A DNA stretch of 64,000 nt, taken from NCBI GenBank assembly GCA_958437495.1, contig CAUBOH010000013.1, positions 5,729 to 69,728 on the forward strand. The letters run 5' to 3'. Numbering within the stretch: position 1 is the stretch's first letter; each line of letters opens with the position of its first letter. Both the position numbers and the translations under genes were made by a program. The DNA is from an uncultured Collinsella sp. (lineage in GTDB: Bacteria > Actinomycetota > Coriobacteriia > Coriobacteriales > Coriobacteriaceae). Below are positions 1 through 11,692 of the stretch, in pieces. A model generated the notes under the pieces. The model was not told where the DNA came from and ran no database searches. It saw nothing but the letters and a program-made list of their open reading frames with translations.

Positions 1-2
1 AC

Positions 3-272
3 CGCGCCGCGCGCGACGTGATTGAAGACGCGGGCTATGGGCAGTACTTTACGCATCGCCTGGGTCACTCGATCGGCCTGCAGGATCACGAACCGGGCGA
101 CGTCTCGCTCGTCAACGAGCAGGTTGTCGAGCCGGGCATGACATTCTCCATCGAGCCTGGCATCTACCTCCCCGGCCACACCGGCGTCCGCATCGAGAAC
201 TTGGCCCTGGTTACCGAGGCCGGCGTCGAGATTCTCAACGCCTACCCCCACGACCCAGTCCGCCTAGACTAG
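3..272 (+). CDS. M24-family aminopeptidase (Xaa-Pro), C-terminal part
   Basis: This is the last 89 codons of a gene that begins before the window. The frame is open from base 3 through the TAG at 270-272. The residues match the metal-binding half of M24 (pita-bread) peptidases: GHSIGLQDHEPG carries the conserved His, SIEPGIY carries the first metal-binding Glu, and GVRIENLALV carries the second. These enzymes remove N-terminal residues ahead of proline, or act as proline dipeptidases, in the cytoplasm with two divalent metals. The fragment cannot separate PepP from PepQ. It is the only plus-strand gene in the first 37 kb and is followed at once by a palindrome. Confidence 0.9.
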   Translation, partial: RAARDVIEDAGYGQYFTHRLGHSIGLQDHEPGDVSLVNEQVVEPGMTFSIEPGIYLPGHTGVRIENLALVTEAGVEILNAYPHDPVRLD

Positions 273-275
273 GCA

Positions 276-306
276 ATGCGGCAAAGGGACAGCCCCTTTG
301 CCGCAT
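276..306. repeat. CAAAGGGA-type palindrome
   Basis: An inverted repeat with 13-base arms (ATGCGGCAAAGGG and its complement) around a 5-base loop starts three bases after the aminopeptidase stop. No run of T follows on either strand, so it is not a normal intrinsic terminator. The same GCGGCAAAGGGA string recurs at 45.78-45.80 kb, and a related GTGACAAAGGGA palindrome lies at 57.43 kb. Confidence 0.6.
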
Positions 307-320
307 CCCACCAATACCGA

Positions 321-480
321 GCCACAAAAACGGCCTATCTACTACGTTTAACCCGCATGGGTCGACCATGCGGGTATTTTTTGAAAATCGGCAAGCCATC
401 TACCTGCGGTTTTAATTTCGCAATTATCGACATGGTCGAGGGTAACCGGTCAAACGTAGTAGATAGGCCCATTTCGTGGC
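321..480. repeat. 160-bp inverted-repeat element, copy A1
   Basis: A 160-bp intergenic element begins GCCACAAAAACGGCC and ends GGCCCATTTCGTGGC. Inside each end is the inverted motif CTATCTACTACGTTT. Its reverse complement aligns along its whole length with the element at 38345-38504, which is also 160 bp. No open reading frame of note lies inside. The organisation (terminal inverted repeats, constant length, variable middle) is MITE-like. It fills most of the 240-base space between the aminopeptidase and folC. Confidence 0.75.
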
Positions 481-514
481 AAGCAGCCCAAATTGGCTGC
501 CACCGTTGGCGGGG

Positions 515-1858
515 TTAGCGGAGCAGGCCGGCTACTTCGCCGGCTAGGGTGATGGTGCCGGCGGCAACGAAGGACTCGCCCGCGGCATCGAAGGCAGCGA
601 GGGCCTCGGGCACGCTGGGATACACGCCTGCGAGCTTGTCAGCGTCCACAAGCGCAGCAAGCTCCCGCGCGGGCAAGGCGCGATCGGAATCGGTCTGCGT
701 CACGACCACGCGCGGGAAGGCCGGGATCAGCATGTCGACGATGCCCGCCACGTCCTTGTCGGCCAGTGCGGCGCACAGCAGTGTGGGGCGATTCTCTACG
801 CACGGATCGATCTCGTCCAACGCGCTCACAAAATTCTCGCAGCTCTGGGGGTTGTGACAGGCGTCGATCAGCTTGAGCGGATCGGTCCCCAGCACGTCAA
901 AACGACCCGGTGTGGGGCAACCCATAAGCGATGCATCCAACGCATCGTGATCGAGCTCGCGGCCCAGATAGCCCTCGCACAGCATAATCGCGCACGCGGC
1001 ATTCTGCGGCTGATAGGCCGGCTTGACCATGCTCGACGTATAGATCGCACGCGGCGTGGTGCAGCTCAACTCAACCGTGTCACCCACATGCGCCGGCACC
1101 TTAGTCGTGGCGTGACTCACCACGAGCGGTACGACGCCGCACGCGCGGCAACGGGCATCCATCACGCGCTGAACGCTCGCCTCGTGCGTGCCCTCGCCCA
1201 AAACAACCAAGCGCCCAGGTTTGATAACCGCAGCCTTCTCACCCGCAATGGCTTCGAGCGTGTCACCCAAAATGCGCATGTGATCGAGCCCGATGCCTGT
1301 AATGGCAACGGCGACGGGATCGGTCGCGCTTGTGGCGTCCCAACGCCCGCCCATGCCAACCTCGAGCACGGCAACATCCACCGCGGCCTCGGCAAACACG
1401 ACAAGTGCGGCAGCCGTCAGCAGGTCAAACGGCGTGATGGAATAGGCGCGCTCCCCCGCCGCCACACGACGGGCATTCACCCGATGCCCTGCCTCGACAG
1501 CTGCCGAAACGCCACGGGCAAAGGCCTCGTCACTCACGACGCGTCCATCGACCTCCATACGCTCGGGATAGCGCACCAGCTGCGGCGACGTATACAGCGC
1601 GGTCTTGAGCCCCTCGCCGCGAAGGATGGCAGCCGAAAAACGCGTGGTCGAAGTCTTGCCATTGGTACCAGCAACCTGAATGCAATCGAAATACTCATCC
1701 GGACGTCCCAGTTCATCGAGCATATCGACAACCGTCTCGAGCAGAGGACCAGCATCCCCAGAAATCCGCCCCGTATCAGCAGCCAGCCCAACAGCCTCAT
1801 CAAACGAAAGCAGCTCAAACGAGAAAGGAACGACATACGACCCAGAACGCTTAGCCAT
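515..1858 (-). CDS. folC: Folylpolyglutamate synthase / dihydrofolate synthase
   Basis: A 447-residue Mur-ligase-fold enzyme that adds glutamate to folates using ATP, and in many bacteria also makes dihydrofolate from dihydropteroate. The P-loop AGTNGKTSTT lies near residues 63-72, and the C-terminal ligase domain contains DACHNPQS, typical of FolC. The ATG at 1858 is preferred over the upstream one at 1897 because a GGGGGA ribosome site sits nine bases ahead of it and the protein then starts at normal family length. It stands alone, separated from valS by a structured 280-base gap. Confidence 0.92.
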   Translation of the reverse strand: MAKRSGSYVVPFSFELLSFDEAVGLAADTGRISGDAGPLLETVVDMLDELGRPDEYFDCIQVAGTNGKTSTTRFSAAILRGEGLKTALYTSPQLVRYPERMEVDGRVVSDEAFARGVSAAVEAGHRVNARRVAAGERAYSITPFDLLTAAALVVFAEAAVDVAVLEVGMGGRWDATSATDPVAVAITGIGLDHMRILGDTLEAIAGEKAAVIKPGRLVVLGEGTHEASVQRVMDARCRACGVVPLVVSHATTKVPAHVGDTVELSCTTPRAIYTSSMVKPAYQPQNAACAIMLCEGYLGRELDHDALDASLMGCPTPGRFDVLGTDPLKLIDACHNPQSCENFVSALDEIDPCVENRPTLLCAALADKDVAGIVDMLIPAFPRVVVTQTDSDRALPARELAALVDADKLAGVYPSVPEALAAFDAAGESFVAAGTITLAGEVAGLLR

Positions 1859-2009
1859 AACCCAAAGTCCCCCATAACAGAAAAAGAGGCCCATCAAAAA
1901 GAATGAGCCCCTCGCGTTGACAATATCAGCCTTTACCCGCTTGCAGCAAGATCAAGGCCACAACCCAGTGACCCTAACTAACCAGTTGCAAACAACCACG
2001 TAAACGAAC

Positions 2010-2127
2010 TGGGAGCGGCCCGATGCTTTGCTCGCCGCAAGTTCCGCACGCAAAGGACAGCACTTAATGTGCTGTCCGTCTTGCGCAGGACTGTCCGCAG
2101 CGGAGAGCAAAGCATCGGGACGCGTCC
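2010..2127. repeat. Long segmented stem-loop downstream of valS
   Basis: The outer arms CCCGATGCTTTGCTC and GAGCAAAGCATCGGG enclose further paired segments and a central perfect hairpin, GGACAGCAC-TTAAT-GTGCTGTCC. The whole can fold into one long interrupted hairpin of about 110 nt. It lies between the valS stop (2139) and folC, where both genes run on the minus strand. There is no T-run after it, so it is either a REP-like palindrome or a structured 3-prime RNA rather than a simple terminator. The rest of the gap (1859-2009) shows nothing recognisable. Confidence 0.55.
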
Positions 2128-2138
2128 CCCAGTAACGC

Positions 2139-4835
<2,697 letters not shown>

Positions 4836-4855
4836 ATATCTCTCCCTGTCCCGCC

Positions 4856-4895
4856 GGGGAGGAACGCAGGCCCGTTAGGGTCTGCGTTCCTCCCC
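4856..4895 (-). promoter_or_regulatory. Perfect hairpin in the valS leader
   Basis: On the minus strand, GGGGAGGAACGCAG pairs perfectly with CTGCGTTCCTCCCC across a 12-base loop, ending about 20 bases before the valS start. No T-run follows, so it is not a terminator. The 5-prime arm faintly resembles the T-box antiterminator consensus (AGGGTGGNACCGCG), but only about 90 bases separate it from the upstream terminator, too little for a classical T-box stem I. A regulatory role in valS expression is inference. Confidence 0.4.
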
Positions 4896-4984
4896 TTAGG
4901 TATCGATTACTTCAGTCTGATATGACTTCGCTGAGGCTTAAACAAACACACAGAATAACACAGGTAGTTGGGGTTATTGCGTAT

Positions 4985-5023
4985 ATATAAAATAGCCTCC
5001 GACCGCGGGTGGTCGGAGGCTAT
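4985..5023 (-). terminator. Intrinsic terminator after clpX
   Basis: The stem ATAGCCTCCGACC / GGTCGGAGGCTAT (13 bp, 6-base loop) is followed on the minus strand by TTTTATATATA. It closes the tig-clpP-clpX group. Confidence 0.88.
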
Positions 5024-5046
5024 CGACAAAGACGTTTTGACAGGTT

Positions 5047-6462
5047 TTAGCCGTAGATGCGCTGAGGCTGTTCTTCGCCCTTTACGGAGGCTTCGGTCAC
5101 GATGACCTTGGAAACGCCCTCCTCGCTGGGAAGGTCGAACATCGTTTGCTGCAGCACGTCCTCGCAGATGGAGCGCAGGCCGCGGGCGCCGGTCTTGCGA
5201 GCGAGCGCCATACGGGCGATCTCGTGCAGGGCGGCGTCCTCAAACTCAAGCTCAACGTCCTCGAGCTGGAACATCTTGCGGTACTGGCGCACCACGGCGT
5301 TCTTGGGCTCGGTCAGGATCGACACAAGGTCGTCCTCGTCAAGCGCCTGCGTCTGGGTGACGACGGGCGTTCGTCCCACAAACTCCGGGATCATGCCAAA
5401 GGCGTTGAGGTCCTGCGGGAGCACCTGACGCAGCAGGTCGTTCTCGTCGACCGAGGTGGGGCCGGCGATCTCGGAGTTAAAGCCCACGCCCTTGTTGCCC
5501 ACGCGGTCGGCGATGATCTTGTCCAAGCCCACAAAGGCACCACCGCAGATGAACAGGATGTTGGTCGTGTCGATCTGCAGCAGCTCCTGCTGGGGGTGCT
5601 TGCGGCCGCCGGTGGGCGGAACGCTTGCCACCGTGCCCTCAAGGATCTTCAGCAGAGCCTGCTGAACGCCCTCGCCCGAAACATCACGGGTGATGGAGAG
5701 GTTCTCGGCCTTGCGGGCAATCTTGTCAATCTCATCGACATAGATGATGCCCACCTGAGCGCGCTCGATGTCGCCATCGGCGGCGTTGATGAGCTTGAGC
5801 AGGATGTTCTCCACGTCCTCGCCCACGTAACCGGCCTCGGTGAGCGCGGTGGCGTCGGCAATGGCAAACGGCACCTCGAGTATGCGCGCGAGCGTCTGGG
5901 CCAGCAGGGTCTTACCGGTACCGGTGGGACCGAGCAGCAGAATATTGGACTTGGCGAGCTCCACCTCGTCCATATCATCGTCGAGCTGGCCGTCCATACC
6001 GCCAGCCTCGTCAAAGGCCGAAAGCGCAGCGCCGCCCTCGATCACGCGGCGATAGTGGTTGTACACGGCAACCGACATGGCGCGCTTGGCGTCTTCCTGG
6101 CCCATGACATATGCCGAAAGCTCGTCATAGATCTCGTGCGGCGTCGGCACATGCGTAATGACCTGGCGGGCGTCGTCCTCCAGCTCAAAACCCTCGGCCT
6201 CAGGATCTACAGCAGGCTGACCGGCAGCCTGGCCGTGGTCGTTGAGGAAGCCCGGCAGCTTGCCGTTGCGAGCGGCGTCCATAAAGTCCGAAGCCAGCGA
6301 CTCCTCAAGAATCTCGGAGCAAGCGGCAACGCACTCGTCGCAGATAAAGATGTTGGTCGGGCCCTTCACCAGGCGGCGAACCTGACCCTGCTCTTTTCCA
6401 CAGAAGGAGCAGCGGATGGGGTTGCCGTTCTCGTCGAAGCCGTCCTGCATGTTACCGGCCAT
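5047..6462 (-). CDS. clpX: ATP-dependent Clp protease, ATP-binding subunit ClpX
   Basis: A 471-residue AAA+ unfoldase that recognises tagged proteins and threads them into ClpP. The N-terminal zinc domain has C18, C21, C41 and C44. Walker A is GPTGTGKT (about 177-184), Walker B includes YVDEIDK, the pore loop is GYVGEDVE, the RKH loop is present, and GARGLR is sensor 2. The ATG at 6462 is chosen over the one at 6501 because it lies one base after the clpP stop with GAAGGA upstream and gives the usual ClpX N-terminus. It is translationally coupled to clpP. Confidence 0.96.
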   Translation of the reverse strand: MAGNMQDGFDENGNPIRCSFCGKEQGQVRRLVKGPTNIFICDECVAACSEILEESLASDFMDAARNGKLPGFLNDHGQAAGQPAVDPEAEGFELEDDARQVITHVPTPHEIYDELSAYVMGQEDAKRAMSVAVYNHYRRVIEGGAALSAFDEAGGMDGQLDDDMDEVELAKSNILLLGPTGTGKTLLAQTLARILEVPFAIADATALTEAGYVGEDVENILLKLINAADGDIERAQVGIIYVDEIDKIARKAENLSITRDVSGEGVQQALLKILEGTVASVPPTGGRKHPQQELLQIDTTNILFICGGAFVGLDKIIADRVGNKGVGFNSEIAGPTSVDENDLLRQVLPQDLNAFGMIPEFVGRTPVVTQTQALDEDDLVSILTEPKNAVVRQYRKMFQLEDVELEFEDAALHEIARMALARKTGARGLRSICEDVLQQTMFDLPSEEGVSKVIVTEASVKGEEQPQRIYG

Positions 6463-6463
6463 C

Positions 6464-7096
6464 CTAGGCGTCCTTCGCGGCGAGGTCGCGCGAGGTGACA
6501 ATGCGGTCGATCAGACCGTAGTCGAGGGCCTCGGCAGCAGTGAGGTAGTTGTCGCGCTCGGTATCGGCCTGGACCTTCTCGATAGGCTGGCCCGATGCGT
6601 CGGACAGAATCTGGTTGAGCTCGCGACGGGTCTTCTTGATCTCCTCGGCCACGATCTCAATCTCGGTCTGCTGGCCCTGCGCACCGCCGCTGGGCTGATG
6701 AATCATGACCTTGGAGTGCGGCAGGCAGAAGCGCTTGCCCTTGGCGCCGGCCGAAAGCAGCACGGCGGCCATGGACGCGGCCATACCGACGCAGATGGTG
6801 GAGACCTGCGGCTTGATGAAGTTCATGGTGTCCAGAATCGCCAGGCCGGAGTAAACCTCGCCGCCGGGCGAATTGATGTAGAGCGAGATATCCTTCTCGG
6901 CATCCTGGCTCTCAAGATGCAGCAGCTGGGCAACGACCAGGTTGGCGCTGACGGAGTTGATCTCCTCGCCCAAGAAGATGATGCGGTCGTTGAGCAGGCG
7001 CGAATAGATATCGTAGCTGCGCTCGCCGCGCGGCGTCTGCTCGATAACGTATGGCACGAGGGCGGAATCGAACTTAGCGATCATACGCATCTCCAT
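6464..7096 (-). CDS. clpP: ATP-dependent Clp protease proteolytic subunit ClpP
   Basis: A 210-residue serine peptidase that forms the two-ring Clp chamber. The catalytic triad is visible as S108 (GMAASMAA), H133 (MIHQPSGG) and D182 (TERDNY), at the same spacing as in E. coli ClpP. Three in-frame ATGs lie at the front (7096, 7090, 7084); the last has GGAG six bases ahead, so the true start may be 7084. It sits between tig and clpX in the order tig-clpP-clpX that is common in bacteria. Confidence 0.96.
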   Translation of the reverse strand: MEMRMIAKFDSALVPYVIEQTPRGERSYDIYSRLLNDRIIFLGEEINSVSANLVVAQLLHLESQDAEKDISLYINSPGGEVYSGLAILDTMNFIKPQVSTICVGMAASMAAVLLSAGAKGKRFCLPHSKVMIHQPSGGAQGQQTEIEIVAEEIKKTRRELNQILSDASGQPIEKVQADTERDNYLTAAEALDYGLIDRIVTSRDLAAKDA

Positions 7097-7123
7097 TTCT
7101 CTTACGGACCAATAGTGGTTCTA

Positions 7124-7170
7124 GATAAACGTACGGTGCCCGCATGCTATGCATTGGCTGGCACCGTACG
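7124..7170 (-). terminator. Hairpin terminator after tig
   Basis: The stem CGTACGGTGCC / GGCACCGTACG (11 bp, 19-base loop) is followed on the minus strand by TTTATCT. It lies between tig and clpP and probably reduces read-through from tig into clpP. Confidence 0.65.
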
Positions 7171-7246
7171 AAGCAACCGGATAACCGGTGTATAACTTTA
7201 CCCCATCACGGGCACATGCATGCGCTCGCGGGCAAGGTGGCGAGAA

Positions 7247-8548
7247 TTACTCGGCGTCCTTGGCGGTCTCGTCGACCTCGGTCACCTTGGCGTTCTCGAC
7301 CAGGTGGTCGACGGCCTTGGAGCGACGAATGGACTCGCGGACAGCAGGCATACGGCCATCGGCGATAAACTCGGCCTTGGAAGCCTCGACGTCCTTGACG
7401 CCAGCCTTCTCGAACTCGGCGTTGACGTCGTCCTCGGTGACCTCGATCTTGAGCTCACGGGCGAGGGCGTCGAGCGCCAGGGACTCGCGGGCAACGTCGT
7501 TGGCCTGCTTGTGCAGGTCGCCGACGAACTGCTCCATGGTCAGGCCGGAAGCCGGCAGCCAGGTGTCGAGAGTCATGCCGCGGGCAGCGAGGTTGGACAG
7601 GAAGTTCTGGCCAAGCTCCTCAAAGACGGACTGCTCGTAGTCGGCGTCCATCTCGTCGAGCTGCAGACGCTCGGCGAGAGCGGCGACGCAACGGTTCTCC
7701 TTCTCGGCCGGGAGGCGGGAAGCCTTGTCCTGCTCGATCTCGAGCTTGATGGCGTCGCGCATAGCGTCGATGCTGTCGAAGCCAAAGTCGGACTTGACGA
7801 GCTCGTCGGTGAGCTCCGGGGTGTTGCGGACCTTGATGCCCTTGACGGTGACCTCGACGGTGTGGGTCTCGGCCTCCTCGCCCTCCTCAACCTCATCGGT
7901 CCAGGTGACGGACTTGACCTCGTCAACGTTGGCGCCGATCAGGGCCTCGTTGAACTCCTTGGGATTGCTGTCGCTACCGGCGATGAGCATGCGGCCCTCG
8001 GCGGCGAAGTTGTCGGCGTTCTCGACGGCCTTGAGGTCGACGGTCACATAGTCGTCAGCCTCGACGGCGCGACCCTCGACGTCCTCGAAGGTGGCACGGT
8101 AGTTGAGGAGCATCTCGACCTGGTTGTTGATCTCGGACTCGGTGACCTCCGCGGGAGGCATCTCGATCTCGACGGCGTCGAAGGAGGAGAGCTCGGCAGC
8201 AGGACGCAGGGAGAACTCGACGGTGTAGGTGTAGTCCTCGTGATCCTTGGCGAGGTCGAGCTCCTTGTAGTCACCGTTCTTGGTGGGGACGATGTCCAGC
8301 TCGTTGAGGACGGCGGGCTCGTTGGCGGCGATCAGGTCGTTGGTGGCCTGAGCGAGGGTAGCCTCGGCGCCAAGAGCGGAGTCGATGACCGGACGGGGAG
8401 CCTTACCGGCACGGAAGCCCGGGAAGCGGTACTTCTTGGCGGTGTCCTTGTAGGCCTTCTTGATCGCGGCGTCGACGTCGGCGGCCGGGATGGTGACCGT
8501 AGCGGTGAGCTTGGCGTCCTTGACGTCAGAAGCGGTGATGTTCAACAC
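7247..8548 (-). CDS. tig: Trigger factor, ribosome-associated chaperone
   Basis: About 433 residues, with the ribosome-binding N-terminal domain (including FRAGKAPRPVID, a match to the GFRxGKxP signature), a central FKBP-type prolyl isomerase domain and a helical C-terminal domain. It folds nascent chains at the ribosome exit. The reading frame is open up to 8602 with an ATG at 8560, but a perfect AGGAGG (8557-8552) lies just inside that ATG. The real start is therefore the GTG at 8548 or the TTG at 8545, six bases after the ribosome site. The C-terminus is acidic, as in related proteins. Confidence 0.93.
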   Translation of the reverse strand: MLNITASDVKDAKLTATVTIPAADVDAAIKKAYKDTAKKYRFPGFRAGKAPRPVIDSALGAEATLAQATNDLIAANEPAVLNELDIVPTKNGDYKELDLAKDHEDYTYTVEFSLRPAAELSSFDAVEIEMPPAEVTESEINNQVEMLLNYRATFEDVEGRAVEADDYVTVDLKAVENADNFAAEGRMLIAGSDSNPKEFNEALIGANVDEVKSVTWTDEVEEGEEAETHTVEVTVKGIKVRNTPELTDELVKSDFGFDSIDAMRDAIKLEIEQDKASRLPAEKENRCVAALAERLQLDEMDADYEQSVFEELGQNFLSNLAARGMTLDTWLPASGLTMEQFVGDLHKQANDVARESLALDALARELKIEVTEDDVNAEFEKAGVKDVEASKAEFIADGRMPAVRESIRRSKAVDHLVENAKVTEVDETAKDAE

Positions 8549-8636
8549 GTTCCTCCTCATACTGCCCAGCTTATCTGAGGTGCTGGTACCTTTATGCAAC
8601 AAAGTGTCGCGACGGCCAGGGCCGACGCAAATGCGT

Positions 8637-8720
8637 TGGTGCGGGCGAAAGGACTCGAACCTTCACGGGAATCCCACCAGAACCTAAATCTGGCGCGTCT
8701 ACCAATTCCGCCACGCCCGC
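8637..8720 (-). tRNA. tRNA-Leu (anticodon UAG)
   Basis: An 84-base type II tRNA with encoded CCA. The acceptor GCGGGCG pairs with CGCCCGC, the anticodon stem CCAGA/TCTGG encloses TTTAGGT with anticodon TAG, a short variable arm (GGGATTCCCGT) is present, and the T-loop is GGTTCGAGTCC. It reads CUA and other CUN codons. It lies upstream of tig on the same strand. Confidence 0.96.
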
Positions 8721-8806
8721 ATGAGCGCACAGATTAGGAATGATAGCAGATACGAACGGCAAGCGCACGCACACCTTTTACAAGCTCACGACCTCACCAC
8801 GAGTGC

Positions 8807-8836
8807 AAAAGGCGGGACGAGTTTCCCCGCCCCGCC
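8807..8836 (-). terminator. Terminator after the molybdenum hydroxylase genes
   Basis: The stem GGCGGG / CCCGCC followed by TTTTGC on the minus strand lies 25 bases after the stop of the Mo subunit gene. The stem is short, but the position fits. Confidence 0.6.
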
Positions 8837-8860
8837 AATTACGACTTGTTCGCCGACCCG

Positions 8861-11692
8861 CTACTCCCCCAGCAGGGCCTTCTCGGGCGTGATGGGCAGC
8901 GAGCGAACCTGATGTCCGGTGGCGTGCGCCACGGCCGAGGCCACGGCGGCGAGCGGCGTGTTGATGACGACCTCGCCGATCGACTTGGCGCCAAACGGGC
9001 CCGTCGGCTCGTAGCTCGGCTCAAAGGCCACGCGAATGCTGCCGATATCCAGGCGCGTGGGCAGCTTGTAACTCATAAAGTTGCCGGTGCGTAGGCGACC
9101 GCGGTCGTCATGCTCGACGATCTCGTAGAGCGCGTGGCCGATACCCTGGGCAATGCCGCCCTCGGCCTGAACGCGTGCGAGCGCCTCGTTGATCACGGTG
9201 CCGCAGTCCACAGCCGCCGCGTAGTCCACCACAGTCACCTTGCCGGTGGCCTTGTCGACCTCGACCTCGGCAATGCCGGCCATAAACGGCGGAGGCGAAA
9301 CGGGCAGGCAGGCAGAGGCATGCGAGGTGAGCGCGTCGCCGCCCGCGATGTTCTTGACGCACAGGTTGGCAAAGTCGCGCAGCGTGAGGTAGCGGTTCTG
9401 CTCGCGCGCGGCACGCTCGTCGGACAGGCGCACGTACTGGCCGTCGAAGACCACGTCGGCGGCGTCCACGTCCCACATCTGGGCGGCCTTGGCGCAAATC
9501 TTCTCGCGCAGCTCGGTCGCGGCGTTCTTGGCAGCCAGGCCCGTCACGTACGTGCCCGAGCTCGCGTACGAGCCGGCGTCGAACGGCGATACGTCGGTGT
9601 CCACGCCGCGCACCACGATCAGCGAGCTTTCAACGCCCAGTTCCTCGGCGGCAATCTGCGCCAGGATCGTATCGACGCCCATGCCGTTGTCGGTGGCGCC
9701 GGTGCCGATGGTAATGAAGCCATCCTCTTCCAGGCGCATGTCGATGCCGCCGATATCCACGTTGGAAATGCCCGAGCCCTGCATGGTGAGCGCACAGCCC
9801 AGAGCACGCACGCGGTCGCCCAGGTCGACGGCCAGCGGCTTGTCGCGCCAACCGATCATGTCCATCGCGCGCAGCAGGCAGCGGTCGAGCGCGCAGGCGT
9901 TGAGCTTCTCGTTGTAGTACTGCGGCATGATCTCGCCCTCGCGCACGATGTTCTTAAGGCGCAGGTCGGCGGGGTCCATGTGCAGCATGTCGGCGAGCTC
10001 GTTGACGGCGCTCTCCACGGCAAACTGGCCCTGGGTGGCACCGTAGCCGCGATACGCGCCGCCGCGGTTGGTATTGGTGTAGACGGCGTCCCAGCTAAAG
10101 CGGCTCGCCTTCACATGGTTGTAGATGGGCAGGCTCTTGTGGCCCGAAAGGCCGATCGTCGTGGTAGCGTGCTCGCCGTACGCACCGGCGTTGGACAGCG
10201 TGTGCAGGTCGATGGCCGTGATGGTGCCGTCGTTCATGGCGCCCAACTTAACGGTCATCTGCATCTGGTGGCGCGAGTTGCCCGCGGTGATGGTCTCCTC
10301 GCGGGTGTAGCAGCAATAGCTCGGACGGCCGGTCTGCTGGGTCACGAACGCCACGAAGATCTCGCAGCAACCCGTCTGCTTGGAGCCAAAGCCGCCGCCG
10401 ATGCGCGGTTTAATAACCTGCACCTGCGACTGCGGAATGTCGAGCGACTGCGCGACCATGCGACGCACGTGGAAGGGCACCTGCGTAGAGGTGGTCACCG
10501 AGATGCGCCCGAACGCGTCGGTCGTCGCGAAGGCTCGGAAGGTCTCCATGGGCGCGGTCTGCGTGGCCTGGCTGGTGTAGGTGCGGGTGAAGACGATGTC
10601 GCTCTGGGCGAAGGCCTCGTCCAAGTCGCCAAAATCGCTGGTACCGCTGCACACCAGGTTGCGCGAGACATCGCCGCCCTGCGGGAACATAAAGGTCACG
10701 TCGCCTTCGGGGTGGACCACGATGTCGTTATCGAGCGCCTGGGTAAAGTCGAGCAGCGGCTCGAGCACCTCATAGTCGACCTTAATGAGCTTGAGCGCCT
10801 TGTCGGCAGCCTCCTCGGTCTCGGCGGCGACGATCACCACCTCCTCGTTTTGATAGCGCACGAGGTTCTCGAGGATCAGGCGGTCGTAGGGACTCGGCTG
10901 CGGATAGCTCTGACCGGCGATGGTAAAGCGGCGCTGGGGCACGTCCTCGTAGGTGTAGACGCCCACGACGCCGGGCACCTTCAGGGCGCGCGACGTATCG
11001 ATGGAGCGAATCTTGGCGCGGGCATAGGGGCTGCGCTTGAGCTTAACGATGAGCGCGCCGGCGGGCACCATATCGCCCGTGTAGACGGGACGGCCCTCGA
11101 GCAGGGCCTTCGAATCCTTCTTGGGCTGCTTGTGGGTGATCTGCTTGTAGGAGACGCCGTCAGAGCTGGTGTCGTTAATCGGCAGCTCGGGCATCTCAAA
11201 GCCCACCTGCACGCCAGATTCGTTGAGGAAGCGAACGATGGCGCGCAGCTGGCTCTCGTAGCCGCTGCAACGGCAGAGGTTGCCGGCGAGCTGGCGCGAG
11301 AGCTCCTCGCGCGTGGCGACGAGGCTCGGATCCTCCTTGGCGGCGCGGGCGAGCGCCAGCACGTTCATGATGAGGCCGGGGGCGCAAAAACCGCACTGCT
11401 CGGCGCCCTCGGCAGCCATCGCGCGGGCGAGCGCCTCGGACTCGGCCTTGAGACCCTCGAGCGTGGTGATGGTGTGGCCCTCGACGCGGACGGCGGGAAC
11501 CGAGCAGCTCAGCACCGGATCGCCGTCGAGCCACACCGTGCACAGGCCGCAGTTGGTGGTCTCGCAGGCGCAGCGCACCGACGCGCAGCCCTGCTCGCGC
11601 AACAGCGCAAAGAGCATGGTGTCGGGGGCAATCTGAACCTTGACCTTGCGGCCGTTGAGTGTAAAGGAAAGATCGATGAGTTTGGCAGCCAT
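8861..11692 (-). CDS. Molybdenum hydroxylase, fused 2Fe-2S and molybdopterin subunit (xanthine dehydrogenase family)
   Basis: A 943-residue fusion. Residues 1-165 are a two-cluster ferredoxin domain: C43, C48, C51 and C63 bind the first 2Fe-2S, and CGFC plus CRC the second. The rest is the molybdopterin-binding large subunit of the xanthine dehydrogenase/aldehyde oxidase family, with the catalytic Glu in GAKSIGEV near the C-terminus. The enzyme would hydroxylate a purine or other heterocycle using water. Its start overlaps the stop of the FAD gene (TAATG). This fused layout, with selD, yedF and DUF3343 genes elsewhere in the window, is that reported for selenium-dependent molybdenum hydroxylases; the substrate cannot be read from sequence. 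Confidence 0.88.
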   Translation of the reverse strand: MAAKLIDLSFTLNGRKVKVQIAPDTMLFALLREQGCASVRCACETTNCGLCTVWLDGDPVLSCSVPAVRVEGHTITTLEGLKAESEALARAMAAEGAEQCGFCAPGLIMNVLALARAAKEDPSLVATREELSRQLAGNLCRCSGYESQLRAIVRFLNESGVQVGFEMPELPINDTSSDGVSYKQITHKQPKKDSKALLEGRPVYTGDMVPAGALIVKLKRSPYARAKIRSIDTSRALKVPGVVGVYTYEDVPQRRFTIAGQSYPQPSPYDRLILENLVRYQNEEVVIVAAETEEAADKALKLIKVDYEVLEPLLDFTQALDNDIVVHPEGDVTFMFPQGGDVSRNLVCSGTSDFGDLDEAFAQSDIVFTRTYTSQATQTAPMETFRAFATTDAFGRISVTTSTQVPFHVRRMVAQSLDIPQSQVQVIKPRIGGGFGSKQTGCCEIFVAFVTQQTGRPSYCCYTREETITAGNSRHQMQMTVKLGAMNDGTITAIDLHTLSNAGAYGEHATTTIGLSGHKSLPIYNHVKASRFSWDAVYTNTNRGGAYRGYGATQGQFAVESAVNELADMLHMDPADLRLKNIVREGEIMPQYYNEKLNACALDRCLLRAMDMIGWRDKPLAVDLGDRVRALGCALTMQGSGISNVDIGGIDMRLEEDGFITIGTGATDNGMGVDTILAQIAAEELGVESSLIVVRGVDTDVSPFDAGSYASSGTYVTGLAAKNAATELREKICAKAAQMWDVDAADVVFDGQYVRLSDERAAREQNRYLTLRDFANLCVKNIAGGDALTSHASACLPVSPPPFMAGIAEVEVDKATGKVTVVDYAAAVDCGTVINEALARVQAEGGIAQGIGHALYEIVEHDDRGRLRTGNFMSYKLPTRLDIGSIRVAFEPSYEPTGPFGAKSIGEVVINTPLAAVASAVAHATGHQVRSLPITPEKALLGE

